NCBI GenBank assembly: GCA_964627935.1 | Contig: CAZVLB010000007.1 | Span: forward strand, 146,157 to 210,156 | Direction: 5' to 3' | DNA from: JAABVY01 sp964627935 | GTDB taxonomy: Bacteria; Zixibacteria; MSB-5A5; JAABVY01 | Length of the DNA: 64,000 nt | Shown here: in pieces, positions 28,427-36,683 of the stretch | Layout: every line of letters starts with the position of its first letter | How positions within the stretch are numbered: the first letter of the stretch is position 1 | Translations under genes and position numbers: made by a program | Notes under the pieces: model-generated | Database searches by the model: none | Told to the model about the DNA's origin: nothing | The model's input: the letters and a program-made list of their open reading frames with translations, nothing else

Positions 28427-28813
28427 CTAGTAGCAGGCTACCGCCTCGATTTCAACCATCACATCCTTAGGCAGACGAGCCACCTCGACTGCCGCACGGG
28501 CCGGAGGATCATCCTCAAAGAAGCTGGCATAGACCTCGTTCATGGCCGCGAAATCATCCATGCTTTTTAAGTATACCGTGGTTTTGACTACATTGACACG
28601 AGCCATTCCTGCGGCCTCGAGGAGGCCAAACAGGTTTTTCAGGACCTGCCGGGTCTGTTCCTTTATGCCACCCTCTACGATTTCACCCGATTCGGGATCG
28701 ATCGGAATCTGGCCCGAACAGAACATAAAGCCCTTGCAATCACATTTCACTGCCTGGCTGTAGGGCCCGATTGCGCCGGGCGCCTTATCGGTGGATACTA
28801 CTTCCTTTTTCAT
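28427..28813 (-). CDS. ridA: RidA-family enamine/imine deaminase
   Basis: A 128-aa RidA (YjgF/UK114) protein. The family signature APGAIGPYSQAV is at the N-terminus. The Arg of PARAAVEVARLP and the Glu of VEIEAVA, which bind the substrate carboxylate and water, are present. It hydrolyses reactive 2-aminoacrylate-type enamines made by PLP enzymes. ATG 28813 (MKKEVVST) is the family start. OsmC follows on the same strand after 38 bases. Confidence 0.95.
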   Translation of the reverse strand: MKKEVVSTDKAPGAIGPYSQAVKCDCKGFMFCSGQIPIDPESGEIVEGGIKEQTRQVLKNLFGLLEAAGMARVNVVKTTVYLKSMDDFAAMNEVYASFFEDDPPARAAVEVARLPKDVMVEIEAVACY

Positions 28814-28938
28814 AATAATCTCCCATGCAATACAGTTTATTTTAATGCAAAAATATCGCATTTAAGACATTAGATCAACTGTTTTCTGGAGTGATAAAAA
28901 GGGGCTTATGTTCCTGGGAAGAGAATCAGGTTGCGATA

Positions 28939-29934
28939 CTACTCGATTTTATTCTGGTAATTATCCGGGCCCATCAGGATCGTAAATTCACGCAGATATC
29001 GTTCATCGAAATGGCCCTTCATTTCAAACATCAGCTTCAGGGCCGGATACGTGCCCATGGCGGCCTGATAAACCCTTTCGGTGGTCAGGGCATCGAAAAC
29101 ATCGGCAATCGCTATTATGCGTCCGTAATCATGAATCTCGCCCCCCGTCAGCCCCTTGGGATAACCGGACCCATCCAGGCGTTCATGATGCTGCATGACC
29201 GGCAGATAGGATTCATCGATAAGCAGATTGGATTCCATCAAAAGATCGCGGCCGATGGCCGGATGCTTTTTCATGACCGCGAATTCGGTCGGGCTCAGCG
29301 CGGCCCTTTTCTTAATGATTCGCTCAGGTATCTTGACCTTGCCGACATCATGAAGCAGCGCCCCGATACCCAGTTCGCCCAGTGCCTTGCGGTTGGATAT
29401 GCCGATCTTCTGGGCCAGGGCAATCGTAAATGTGCAGACGTTGACTGAATGCGTGAATGTATAGTAATCGAAAGAGGTTATTCTGAGCAGGTTCAAAAAG
29501 GCCTCGCGGCCGCGCAGGATATATTCGACCGTATTTGAGACCAGGTCCTTGGAACGGCGGATATTTTCGCCAATGGTCGGGTTGGCCAGAACCTCCTTGA
29601 CCAGGTTCTTGGAGGTCTCATAGATAATACCGGCTTTCTTTGGTTCGGGGACCTTTTCGTCGCTGATGATTCTGTTCAGATTCTGCTCAATATAGCGCTG
29701 GTAGTTTTTACGTTCGCCCGGCTTGATATACAGGCGGGTAACCCGGCTTTCCAGCAGCTTGCCCTTGGTTTCATCAGTGAAAGGCAGGTTCTTGGAACGG
29801 TACAGAACCGGCTCATTGGCTATACGGATATACAGGTCGAAATCGAGGATCGTATCTATCCTCAACGTCTCCAGATAAATAGGCAGATAATCCCTGATAT
29901 GCAATCCGGGTTCCTTTTTGGGAGTAACCAGCAT
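28939..29934 (-). CDS. HD-GYP domain protein (c-di-GMP phosphodiesterase type)
   Basis: A 331-aa protein. The N-terminal ~130 residues are an unnamed sensory-like segment (LHIRDYLPIYLETLRIDTILDFDLYIR). The C-terminal HD-GYP domain has LLHDVGK, HPAIG, QHHERLDGSGYPKGLTGGEI and IADVFDALTTERVYQ. HD-GYP enzymes break down cyclic di-GMP and bind metals through these His and Asp residues. No membrane helix or receiver is seen. It is flanked by a terminator on its upstream side and seems to be a separate unit. Confidence 0.9.
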   Translation of the reverse strand: MLVTPKKEPGLHIRDYLPIYLETLRIDTILDFDLYIRIANEPVLYRSKNLPFTDETKGKLLESRVTRLYIKPGERKNYQRYIEQNLNRIISDEKVPEPKKAGIIYETSKNLVKEVLANPTIGENIRRSKDLVSNTVEYILRGREAFLNLLRITSFDYYTFTHSVNVCTFTIALAQKIGISNRKALGELGIGALLHDVGKVKIPERIIKKRAALSPTEFAVMKKHPAIGRDLLMESNLLIDESYLPVMQHHERLDGSGYPKGLTGGEIHDYGRIIAIADVFDALTTERVYQAAMGTYPALKLMFEMKGHFDERYLREFTILMGPDNYQNKIE

Positions 29935-29970
29935 ATTAGAATTATCGGTATATTTCCTTAATTAATTAAA

Positions 29971-30002
29971 AAAAACCCCGCCGGGGAGACGGGATTTTTT
30001 TG
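29971..30002 (-). terminator. Terminator between the minus-strand genes at 30.0 kb
   Basis: On the minus strand, AATCCCGTC and the CGGGGTT arm form a GC-rich hairpin followed by a T8 run. It lies 19 bases after the stop of the gene at 30021-30641 and separates it from the HD-GYP gene. The stem contains small irregularities. Confidence 0.65.
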
Positions 30003-30020
30003 TACACAAGGAGTAATAAA

Positions 30021-30641
30021 TCAGGAGGTATAACTGCGCACCATGAGAAGAACGGACTGCAGCGAAGTAGTGATATTCGATAAAGTCTTGGAGTAGCGTT
30101 TCAGCAATTCGGAATACTGCCAGCGCATCGAAAATGCCTTGGGCGGAAAATCGAACAGGTCCAGCAGGGTTTTGCGATGAATCTCTTCCAGGTAGCGTAC
30201 CACGTAATAGGGATAGTCGCCGACATCATGTTTTACCGTTTCGCCTCTTTTGATCCGGTCGCGTACATTTTCAACCTTCTCCAGAACAACCGTTCCGAAA
30301 CACCAGGGGGACATGAATACTCCCAGACTGTCATCGGTACTGTAGAATTTCTTTATTGTAGTCAGCACAATTTCATAAATCAGCTTACGGGCCCGGTAGA
30401 AGGCCTTGGCTTCCATCAAGTCCTCCGATGTATTATCAAGCTTCTGCTGAACATCCTTGTATTCAGGTATAGCTCTGGCCCACAACTCTTCGAGGAACGA
30501 ATAGTAGTCCTCGACATAGACTTTGACTCCCTCGGATATGCTGTTTATATACCAGCCGTTTTCATCTTGTTTGGCTTTCGGCTCGGTAATCCTGTCGAGT
30601 CTTTCTGTCGGGAATCCACGTTTGCAAATATCGCTCAGCAT
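30021..30641 (-). CDS. Hypothetical helical protein
   Basis: A 206-aa soluble protein, not recognised. It is predicted to be almost all helical (VYVEDYYSFLEELWARAIPEYKDVQQKL..) with a short central segment FMSPWCFGTVVLEKVENVRDRI and a C-terminal helical region. A purine-rich AGGAGGT-like Shine-Dalgarno precedes the ATG. A terminator follows, so it is a single-gene unit. The ~287 bases upstream contain no gene; the ruvX promoter lies at their far end. Confidence 0.5.
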   Translation of the reverse strand: MLSDICKRGFPTERLDRITEPKAKQDENGWYINSISEGVKVYVEDYYSFLEELWARAIPEYKDVQQKLDNTSEDLMEAKAFYRARKLIYEIVLTTIKKFYSTDDSLGVFMSPWCFGTVVLEKVENVRDRIKRGETVKHDVGDYPYYVVRYLEEIHRKTLLDLFDFPPKAFSMRWQYSELLKRYSKTLSNITTSLQSVLLMVRSYTS

Positions 30642-30891
30642 CGTTGACCTCCTTGTGGGTTCATTCAGTCTATCCCCTTATTGAGCAAGCCCTGTGCCGG
30701 AATAAAAGGATTTGATTCAGTCCTCAACAGGCGATTTAAAACCATAGTTTTCCCTTTACATTTCAACAAATTAGCCGAAATCAGCCTGTTTGTCGAGCGG
30801 TTGTCAACATTTGCACAGATGTGAATCTTGATGCGCTCCATTGAAATCTGTATGCAGAATCTTGCAGAACATGCATGATTTAATCCAGATA

Positions 30892-30920
30892 TTGAATTTG
30901 AGATATAAAATCCGTATAAT
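30892..30920 (+). promoter_or_regulatory. Sigma70-type promoter for ruvX, near-leaderless
   Basis: TTGAAT (30892-30897) and a perfect TATAAT (30915-30920) are 17 bases apart. The expected transcript start (~30927) nearly coincides with ATG 30929. The ruvX mRNA is therefore leaderless, or starts translation at the in-frame ATG 30938 with a very short leader. Confidence 0.65.
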
Positions 30921-30928
30921 CTCTGGAG

Positions 30929-31342
30929 ATGAGATTAATGGCTATAGATTATGGTACCAAAAAGATCGGCCTGGCCCTGTCCGATCCGTTTAAAAGTTTT
31001 GTGGCCCGGACCATGACCCTGGATGTCAAATCCGATAAGGATGCCGCCCTGCAGATAAAGGATATAGTCCGGCAGGAGCAAGTGTCGAAAATCATACTGG
31101 GGCATCCTTTGAATGATGATGGCTCGGTGGGCCCGATGGCTGAACAGGTGGAACAATTTAAAATACGCCTGGAGAAACTTTTGGAGGCCGAGATCATATT
31201 ATCAGATGAGCGCTATACATCGGAGGAGGCCCTGAAATACCTGCATATGGAGGGTAAGAAAATCGAAGGCAACAAAAAAAGGATCGACGCTATCAGCGCC
31301 GCCTTGATTCTTGACGATTATATAAAGGAGAACCCGGCTTAG
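30929..31342 (+). CDS. ruvX: Putative pre-16S rRNA nuclease / Holliday junction resolvase RuvX
   Basis: A 137-aa YqgF/RuvX protein with an RNase H-like fold. The motifs are MAIDYGTKKIGLALSDP (first Asp), a middle Asp in LSDERYTSEEA and a C-terminal acidic stretch KKRIDAISAALILDDYI. Family members help mature the 5' end of 16S rRNA and were first proposed as Holliday junction resolvases. ATG 30929 is almost at the predicted transcript start; ATG 30938 is an alternative. A small membrane-protein gene and mltG follow in the same operon. Confidence 0.93.
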   Translation: MRLMAIDYGTKKIGLALSDPFKSFVARTMTLDVKSDKDAALQIKDIVRQEQVSKIILGHPLNDDGSVGPMAEQVEQFKIRLEKLLEAEIILSDERYTSEEALKYLHMEGKKIEGNKKRIDAISAALILDDYIKENPA

Positions 31343-31350
31343 ATCAGGTT

Positions 31351-31470
31351 ATGGTTTTATTCGTGCTTGGATTACTGGCATCACCTTTGATACTGGCGGC
31401 GGTCATTCTCTATTTACCGTTCAGACTGACCGGCCTGCTGATTGAAAAACTGCGGAGGAAAGAGACTTGA
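31351..31470 (+). CDS. 39-aa single-span membrane protein
   Basis: A 39-aa ORF that fills the gap between ruvX and mltG. It starts MVLFVLGLLASPLILAAVIL, a single hydrophobic span, and ends in a basic tail (EKLRRKET). Its TGA overlaps the TTG start of mltG by four bases (TTGA), which implies translational coupling. The function is unknown. The length, hydrophobicity and tight packing support a real gene. Confidence 0.55.
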   Translation: MVLFVLGLLASPLILAAVILYLPFRLTGLLIEKLRRKET

Positions 31471-32465
31471 AAAAAGGACTGATACTCTTTCTGATATTGA
31501 TCGGCACAGTTCTGATACTGGTCAATATCTACCTGTATAAATCGGTCAGCCCCTATGACCGGACGGTTTACCTGATGGTTCATGAAGGGGAATCATTGAG
31601 CAATATTATGGATCGTGCCGACAGCTTAAATCTTTCGCTTTCCGGTTTAGTGGCCAAAAGCTATATGCGTATCTACGGCGCGGATAAAAAAATCGTCCCG
31701 GGACGATATGCCGTCAAGGAGAACACCTCCCGTCTCGATCTTTTGAGACGAATCAAAAACGGTTCGATCGATTATGTCTGGATCACAATACCCGAAGGTT
31801 TGACTGTAAACAAGACGATTGAAATTCTGTCATTGAGAAGCGGCCGTCCGGCAATCGAATTTATTCGCCTGGCCAATGACCAGGCATTTCTGGCAAACCT
31901 GCCGCTTGCTCCTGATAACCTGGAGGGCTATCTTTTTCCGGAAACATATAAGGTGCCCTATTTTGCAGAGCCCGAATACCTGATCCAGACCATCGTGGGC
32001 GAACTGGATAAATTCCTGACCGATGAAAGAATCGCCCGCGCCGGGGAGGCTGGATTCGATATAAATGAACTTCTGACATTCGCCTCATTGATCGAAGCCG
32101 AAACAGCTGACCCGGGTGAGATGCCGATCATATCATCTGTCTTCCACAACCGTCTCGACAGAAACATGAAACTGCAATGCGACCCGACCGTGATTTACGC
32201 CCTGGGCGGACTGGATCGTCCCCTTTATAGAAAAGATCTCAAGTATGATTCCCCCTATAATACTTATGTCTATAAGGGTCTCCCTCCGGGTCCGATAAAC
32301 TCTCCCGGCAAGGCCGCAATTATGGCTGCGCTTTATCCCGATGATACCGATTATTTGTTCTTCGTGGCCGATATAACCGGGCAGCATATTTTCACTGAGA
32401 CAAACGCTCAGCATAACCGTGCCAGAGAGGAGATCAAAAGAAAACGCAGAATGTTTAATGACTGA
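31467..32465 (+). CDS. mltG: Endolytic murein transglycosylase MltG
   Basis: A 332-aa MltG (YceG) protein. An N-terminal membrane anchor (~5-25) is followed by a LysM-like region (YLMVHEGESLSNIMDRADSLNLS) and the catalytic domain. The catalytic Glu lies in ASLIEAETADP, with YDSPYNTYVYKGLPPGPINSPG downstream as the family signature. MltG cuts nascent peptidoglycan glycan strands at the inner membrane. The TTG start is set by GGAGGA eight bases upstream and overlaps the preceding small gene. The pairing with ruvX (yqgF) is common. Confidence 0.96.
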   Translation: MKKGLILFLILIGTVLILVNIYLYKSVSPYDRTVYLMVHEGESLSNIMDRADSLNLSLSGLVAKSYMRIYGADKKIVPGRYAVKENTSRLDLLRRIKNGSIDYVWITIPEGLTVNKTIEILSLRSGRPAIEFIRLANDQAFLANLPLAPDNLEGYLFPETYKVPYFAEPEYLIQTIVGELDKFLTDERIARAGEAGFDINELLTFASLIEAETADPGEMPIISSVFHNRLDRNMKLQCDPTVIYALGGLDRPLYRKDLKYDSPYNTYVYKGLPPGPINSPGKAAIMAALYPDDTDYLFFVADITGQHIFTETNAQHNRAREEIKRKRRMFND

Positions 32466-32552
32466 TTTCGTTTTTCCGTTTGATCTTCTTTTCTCCTTTT
32501 GAAAAAAATAAAAATCATCCTTTAAAAATAAGATAAGTTTTAGAGTTTTTTG

Positions 32553-32582
32553 TTGACTAGCTGTGAAGAAAAAAACTATTTT
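32553..32582 (+). promoter_or_regulatory. Probable promoter for the histone-like gene
   Basis: TTGACT (32553-32558) and TATTTT (32577-32582) are separated by 18 bases, within an AT-rich stretch, giving a ~45-nt leader before the ATG at 32636. Confidence 0.45.
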
Positions 32583-32635
32583 GTTCGAAGATATAGAGAG
32601 AATCTATGCAATAAATAAATAAGGAGGAGGGTGTA

Positions 32636-33040
32636 ATGCCTGCCAAAAAGAAAACAGCAAAACGTAAAACTGCGGCCAAGAAAAAGCCGGCGGCAAAAAA
32701 GAAAGCAGCCAAGAAAAAAGTAGCGAAGAAAAAAACCGCTGCCAAGAAGAAACCGGCCGCTAAGAAAAAAGCTGCACCTAAGAAGAAAGTGAAGAAGGTC
32801 GCCAAGAAGGCTAAGAAGACAGCTAAAAAGGCAACCAAGAAGGCCAAAAAGACTACCAAGAAAGTTGCCAAGAAAGCCAAAAAGACCGCCAAGAAAGCAA
32901 CCAAGAAAGCCAAAAAGACTACCAAGAAGGCAGTGAAGAAGGCCAAGAAGACCGCCAAAAAAGCGGCCAAGAAAACAACTCCGAAAAAGACAGCAAAAAA
33001 GAAAACAGGCACAAAAAAGAAAACTGCCAAGAAGAAATAA
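32636..33040 (+). CDS. Lysine/alanine-rich histone H1-like protein
   Basis: A 134-aa, extremely basic protein made almost only of Lys, Ala and Thr in PAAKKK / KKAKKTAKKA-type repeats. It resembles bacterial histone H1-like proteins (Hc1/Hc2, AlgP C-terminus) that coat and compact DNA. A very strong AAGGAGGAGGG Shine-Dalgarno suggests high expression. Two exact-length 66-bp tandem repeats occupy the centre. A double terminator follows. DNA binding is a family inference; the low-complexity sequence gives no domain evidence. Confidence 0.85.
   Translation: MPAKKKTAKRKTAAKKKPAAKKKAAKKKVAKKKTAAKKKPAAKKKAAPKKKVKKVAKKAKKTAKKATKKAKKTTKKVAKKAKKTAKKATKKAKKTTKKAVKKAKKTAKKAAKKTTPKKTAKKKTGTKKKTAKKK
32798..32929 (+). 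repeat. Two tandem 66-bp repeats in the histone-like gene
   Basis: Two consecutive 66-base units (32798-32863 and 32864-32929) encode the same 22-residue unit starting VAKKAKKTAKK, differing mainly at third codon positions. A partial third copy follows. The silent differences indicate an old duplication kept by selection on the protein. Confidence 0.8.
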
Positions 33041-33042
33041 AT

Positions 33043-33110
33043 AAAGCGGTTTTGGTTTGCCGCTTTTACTACCGGGAAAGGCCGTCATTCTTGACGGCCT
33101 TTTCTTTTTT
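33043..33110 (+). terminator. Double terminator after the histone-like gene
   Basis: A first hairpin, AAAGCGG/CCGCTTT (33043-33066), is followed by a stronger one: AAAGGCCGTCA/TGACGGCCTTT (33077-33102) with loop TTCT and the tract TTCTTTTTT. Both lie within 70 bases of the stop codon. Confidence 0.92.
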
Positions 33111-33185
33111 GGTCAGGCGAATAGGAGTTAACTTGACAATCACCATTTAAAGTATAAATTCCCAGACGTTGACGGAGCTTATGAA

Positions 33186-33470
33186 ATGATCTCGATCGAA
33201 CAGACAAAAAAGATTGCCGACCTGGCGCGCCTGGATCTTTCCGATAGCGAGTTCGAAAGATTCCGCTCGGAGTTGAATCTGATCCTGGAATATTTCGACC
33301 GCCTGGGTTCGGCCACCTTGCCGCAACATGAAAACGGTCCGGAGAAAAAGGTTGTCAACCTCATGACCCTGCGCAAGGATATATTCTGTGATTCTCTCGC
33401 GCAGGAAGAGGCCCTTGCCAATGCTCCATCGACAATTGACGGAATGTTCAAAGTACCGAAAGTGATCTGA
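33186..33470 (+). CDS. gatC: Asp/Glu-tRNA amidotransferase subunit C
   Basis: A 94-aa GatC. The family pattern is complete: IADLARLDLSDSEFERFRSELNLILEYFDRL, then a hydrophilic linker ending LRKD, and APSTIDGMFKVPKVI at the C-terminus. GatC wraps around GatA in the complex that amidates mischarged Glu-tRNA(Gln) or Asp-tRNA(Asn). GatA and GatB genes are not adjacent, so they must be elsewhere. The kdsB gene starts 3 bases after its stop. Confidence 0.93.
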   Translation: MISIEQTKKIADLARLDLSDSEFERFRSELNLILEYFDRLGSATLPQHENGPEKKVVNLMTLRKDIFCDSLAQEEALANAPSTIDGMFKVPKVI

Positions 33471-33472
33471 AT

Positions 33473-34207
33473 TTGAAAGCCCTGGGAGTTATACCGGCAC
33501 GCTACGACTCGAAAAGATTCCAGGGGAAAGCCCTCTTCAAAATCAAGGGTAAACCGCTGATCGAATGGGTTTACCTGAGCTGCAAAAAAAGCCGCACCCT
33601 GGACAAATTAATTATCGCCACCGATGACGAACGCATAGCCGAAGCCGCCCGGAATTTCGGTGCCGAGGTATTCATGTCCAAAAAAAGGCATCGCTGCGGA
33701 ACAGAAAGGGTGGCCGAAGCCGCCGCCGATCGGAAATACCCGATTGTGGTCAATATCCAGGGTGATGAGATGAATATCAGCACAAAGATTATTCGCAGGA
33801 CAATAAAAAAGCTGGAATCCGAGCCAAAATCATGGGCCGCAACAGCCGCATTTCGGATCAGCGACTTTGAGCAGGTCAAAAATCCGGATTTGGTAAAAGT
33901 TATTGTTGATCGGTCGGGAAACGCCCTTTATTTTTCCCGCAGTGTAATTCCGTATAATGCTGATGAAGAAAAGAGGGCCCGGGAATTTTATGGCCATATC
34001 GGAATTTACGCTTTCAGAAACAGTTACCTGCAGAAATTTGCACGGCTGTCGCAGGGGCCCTTGGAGAAGGCAGAAAAACTCGAACAATTGAGAATCCTGG
34101 AACATGGCGGCAGGATAGTTATTTCAATTACCGGAGAGCAAACAATAAGTATAAATAGACGTACCGATCTTAAATGGCTCAACAAAAACTTTGATATGGC
34201 GGGATAA
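33473..34207 (+). CDS. kdsB: 3-deoxy-manno-octulosonate cytidylyltransferase
   Basis: A 244-aa KdsB, which activates Kdo with CTP to CMP-Kdo for LPS inner-core synthesis in the cytoplasm. Motifs: IPARYDSKRFQGKAL for the nucleotide, IATDDERIAEAARNFGAEVFM, HRCGTERVAEA and VVNIQGDEMN, where most KdsB have QGDEP. It starts at TTG right after gatC and leads the run kdsB-pyrG-kdsA-kdsC-kdsD. pyrG, six bases downstream, supplies the CTP. Confidence 0.93.
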   Translation: MKALGVIPARYDSKRFQGKALFKIKGKPLIEWVYLSCKKSRTLDKLIIATDDERIAEAARNFGAEVFMSKKRHRCGTERVAEAAADRKYPIVVNIQGDEMNISTKIIRRTIKKLESEPKSWAATAAFRISDFEQVKNPDLVKVIVDRSGNALYFSRSVIPYNADEEKRAREFYGHIGIYAFRNSYLQKFARLSQGPLEKAEKLEQLRILEHGGRIVISITGEQTISINRRTDLKWLNKNFDMAG

Positions 34208-34212
34208 ATTAG

Positions 34213-35892
34213 ATGGTCTCTGATAATCGCACAAAATATATCTTCGTAACCGGCGGTGTGGCCTCGGCCCTGGGCAAGGGTATCGCCTCAGCCTCACTCG
34301 GATTACTTCTCAAAAAACGCGGCCTGAAGGTCAATATCATGAAGCTCGATCCATATCTCAATGTCGATCCGGGCACCATGAACCCGTTTCAGCATGGTGA
34401 GGTATTCGTACTCGATGATGGTTCGGAAACCGATCTCGACCTGGGGCACTATGAGCGTTTTATCGACGAGAACCTGACTATCGACAATAATGTCACCTCC
34501 GGCAGTATCTACAATACAGTCATATCACGCGAAAGAAAAGGCGACTACCTGGGCGCCACTGTACAGGTCATCCCGCATATTACCAATGAAATCAAGGATC
34601 GTATTCGCAAGCTGGGCAAGCTCAACGGCAAGGTCGACGTTATTATTGTAGAGGTCGGCGGCACGGTGGGCGATATCGAGGGCCTGCCGTTTCTGGAGGC
34701 CATTCGTCAGATGGGTCTCGAGGAAGGTCCCGAAAATACACTCTACATACATCTTACGCTGGTGCCGTATCTCGAATCGGCCGGTGAGATCAAAACCAAA
34801 CCGACCCAGCACTCGGTCAAGGCCCTGCGTGAAATAGGTATTCAGCCCAATATACTGCTCTGCCGCACAGTCAAGGAGCTCAAGCCGGAAGTGAAGGAAA
34901 AGATCGGTTTGTTCTGTAATGTCTCTCCCACCGCTGTGATTCAGGCCATCGATGCGGATACCATCTACGAAGTGCCCCTATTATTACATGCCGAGGGTAT
35001 GGATGACCTGGTAACCCAGCATCTGAAGCTGTTCTGCCGTCCGCCGGAACTCAAGGACTGGCAGAAAATGGTATCCAGAATCAAGAGCCCCAAGAATCAT
35101 GTGCGCATCGCCATGTGCGGTAAATATGTCAAACTCAAGGACGCATATAAATCGATTATCGAAGCTTTCACCCATGCCGGCGTAGAAAATGACACCGAGG
35201 TCGAACTGGTCTGGGTATCGTCGGAGAATATCAAGCAGCATGGCGCAGAATTGTATCTTAAGGGCATGGATGGCCTCTTGATCCCGGGCGGATTCGGCGA
35301 AAGAGGAATCGAGGGCAAAATCGAGGCGATCCGTTATGTACGCGAGAAGAAAATACCGTTTTTCGGGATTTGCCTGGGAATGCAATGCGCCGTGATTGCA
35401 ATCGCCCGCGAGATTCCCGGCATGGATGACGCCAACAGCTTCGAATTCGACCGCGAAACAGATCATCCGGTGATCCACATGATGCCGGATCAGGAAAATG
35501 TGACCGAGATGGGCGGCACCATGCGTCTGGGATCATATATCTGCAATATCACTAAAGACACAAAAACATATCAGGCTTACAAGAGCAAAAGCATTCAGGA
35601 ACGTCACCGTCACCGCTACGAGTTCTACAACAAATACCGTGAAGTACTGCAGGAACAGGGTATGGTCATTGCCGGCCTGTCACCTGACAAACGGCTGGTT
35701 GAAATCATCGAGTGCAAGGATCATCCCTGGTTCGTCGGTGTCCAGTTCCATCCCGAGCTGAAATCACGGCCATCGCACGCACATCCGCTCTTCCGTGAAT
35801 TTATCGCCGCCGCATTAAAACACGGCAAATCGAATTTTGATACGGATGAAAACGCTCCCATCTATGCCAGGGTCGATGAAGATAAGGATTGA
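34213..35892 (+). CDS. pyrG: CTP synthase
   Basis: A 559-aa PyrG. The N-terminal synthase domain has YIFVTGGVASALGKGIASASLG (usually GGVVSSLGKG) and the conserved KLDPYLNVDPGTMNPFQHGEVFV. The C-terminal class I glutaminase domain has the nucleophile Cys in GICLGMQCAV, with a His-Glu in VQFHPELKS. It makes CTP from UTP, ATP and glutamine. It lies between kdsB and kdsA, linking CTP supply to CMP-Kdo synthesis. It overlaps kdsA by 17 bases. Confidence 0.97.
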   Translation: MVSDNRTKYIFVTGGVASALGKGIASASLGLLLKKRGLKVNIMKLDPYLNVDPGTMNPFQHGEVFVLDDGSETDLDLGHYERFIDENLTIDNNVTSGSIYNTVISRERKGDYLGATVQVIPHITNEIKDRIRKLGKLNGKVDVIIVEVGGTVGDIEGLPFLEAIRQMGLEEGPENTLYIHLTLVPYLESAGEIKTKPTQHSVKALREIGIQPNILLCRTVKELKPEVKEKIGLFCNVSPTAVIQAIDADTIYEVPLLLHAEGMDDLVTQHLKLFCRPPELKDWQKMVSRIKSPKNHVRIAMCGKYVKLKDAYKSIIEAFTHAGVENDTEVELVWVSSENIKQHGAELYLKGMDGLLIPGGFGERGIEGKIEAIRYVREKKIPFFGICLGMQCAVIAIAREIPGMDDANSFEFDRETDHPVIHMMPDQENVTEMGGTMRLGSYICNITKDTKTYQAYKSKSIQERHRHRYEFYNKYREVLQEQGMVIAGLSPDKRLVEIIECKDHPWFVGVQFHPELKSRPSHAHPLFREFIAAALKHGKSNFDTDENAPIYARVDEDKD

Positions 35893-36682
35893 CGATTTCG
35901 AGATAGGCCGCGACTGCCCGTTGGTGATAATCGCCGGTCCCTGCGCGGTCGAATCTGAGGAAATCGCATTTCAGACAGCCGATAAGCTCAAGCAGCTTTC
36001 TGAAAAATACAGTTTCCCGCTTATCTATAAATCATCATTCAAAAAAGCCAACCGTACCTCGCATGATTCATTTACGACCATTGGAATCGACCAGGCGCTG
36101 GAAATCCTGCAAAAGGTCAAGGATAAATTCAATCTTCCAATCCTGACAGATATCCACAAGGAAGGGGAGGCCCACAAGGTGGCGCAGGTGGCGGATGTTT
36201 TGCAGATACCCGCTTTTTTGTGCCGTCAGACAGACTTAATTGAGGCGGCCGCAAAAACCGGCCGGGTCGTGAATATAAAGAAGGGCCAATTCATGGCGCC
36301 GGAAGATATGAAAAACGCGGCCGAAAAGGCGGTCAGCACCGGTAATTCCAAACTTATGCTGACCGAGCGCGGGACAACATTCGGCTATCACAACCTGGTT
36401 GTCGATTTCAAGTCGCTGGTAATTATGCGCGATCTGGGCTATCCGGTCGTCTATGATGCCACCCATTCGGTGCAGCTTCCCAGCGGATCATCGGGGATTT
36501 CCGGTGGTCAGCCACAGTTTATCCTGCCCCTGGCAAGAGCGGCTGTAGCAGTGGGATGTGATGCGCTCTTTATTGAAACCCATCCCGAACCATCGAAGGC
36601 TCTTTCCGATGCTAAGAGCCAGCTTAAATTATCCGAATTCGAAGACTTTATCAAAGCTATCAGGCAAATCAGGAAATCATAA
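35876..36682 (+). CDS. kdsA: 3-deoxy-8-phosphooctulonate synthase
   Basis: A 268-aa KdsA, which condenses phosphoenolpyruvate with arabinose 5-phosphate to Kdo 8-phosphate. Motifs include IAGPCAVESEE, YKSSFKKANRTS, LTDIHKEGEA, VNIKKGQFMAPEDM, LTERGTTFGYHNLVVDFKS and DATHSVQLPSG. The start at ATG 35876 matches the family and lies inside the end of pyrG. kdsC starts 2 bases after its stop. It is of normal length. Confidence 0.97.
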   Translation: MKIRIDDFEIGRDCPLVIIAGPCAVESEEIAFQTADKLKQLSEKYSFPLIYKSSFKKANRTSHDSFTTIGIDQALEILQKVKDKFNLPILTDIHKEGEAHKVAQVADVLQIPAFLCRQTDLIEAAAKTGRVVNIKKGQFMAPEDMKNAAEKAVSTGNSKLMLTERGTTFGYHNLVVDFKSLVIMRDLGYPVVYDATHSVQLPSGSSGISGGQPQFILPLARAAVAVGCDALFIETHPEPSKALSDAKSQLKLSEFEDFIKAIRQIRKS

Positions 36683-36683
36683 A

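Noticed and set aside
32557..33088. Long minus-strand ORFs opposite the histone-like gene
   Set aside because: They are shadows of the repetitive AAG/AAA codons, giving Phe/Leu-rich nonsense. The plus-strand gene has a strong Shine-Dalgarno and a terminator.
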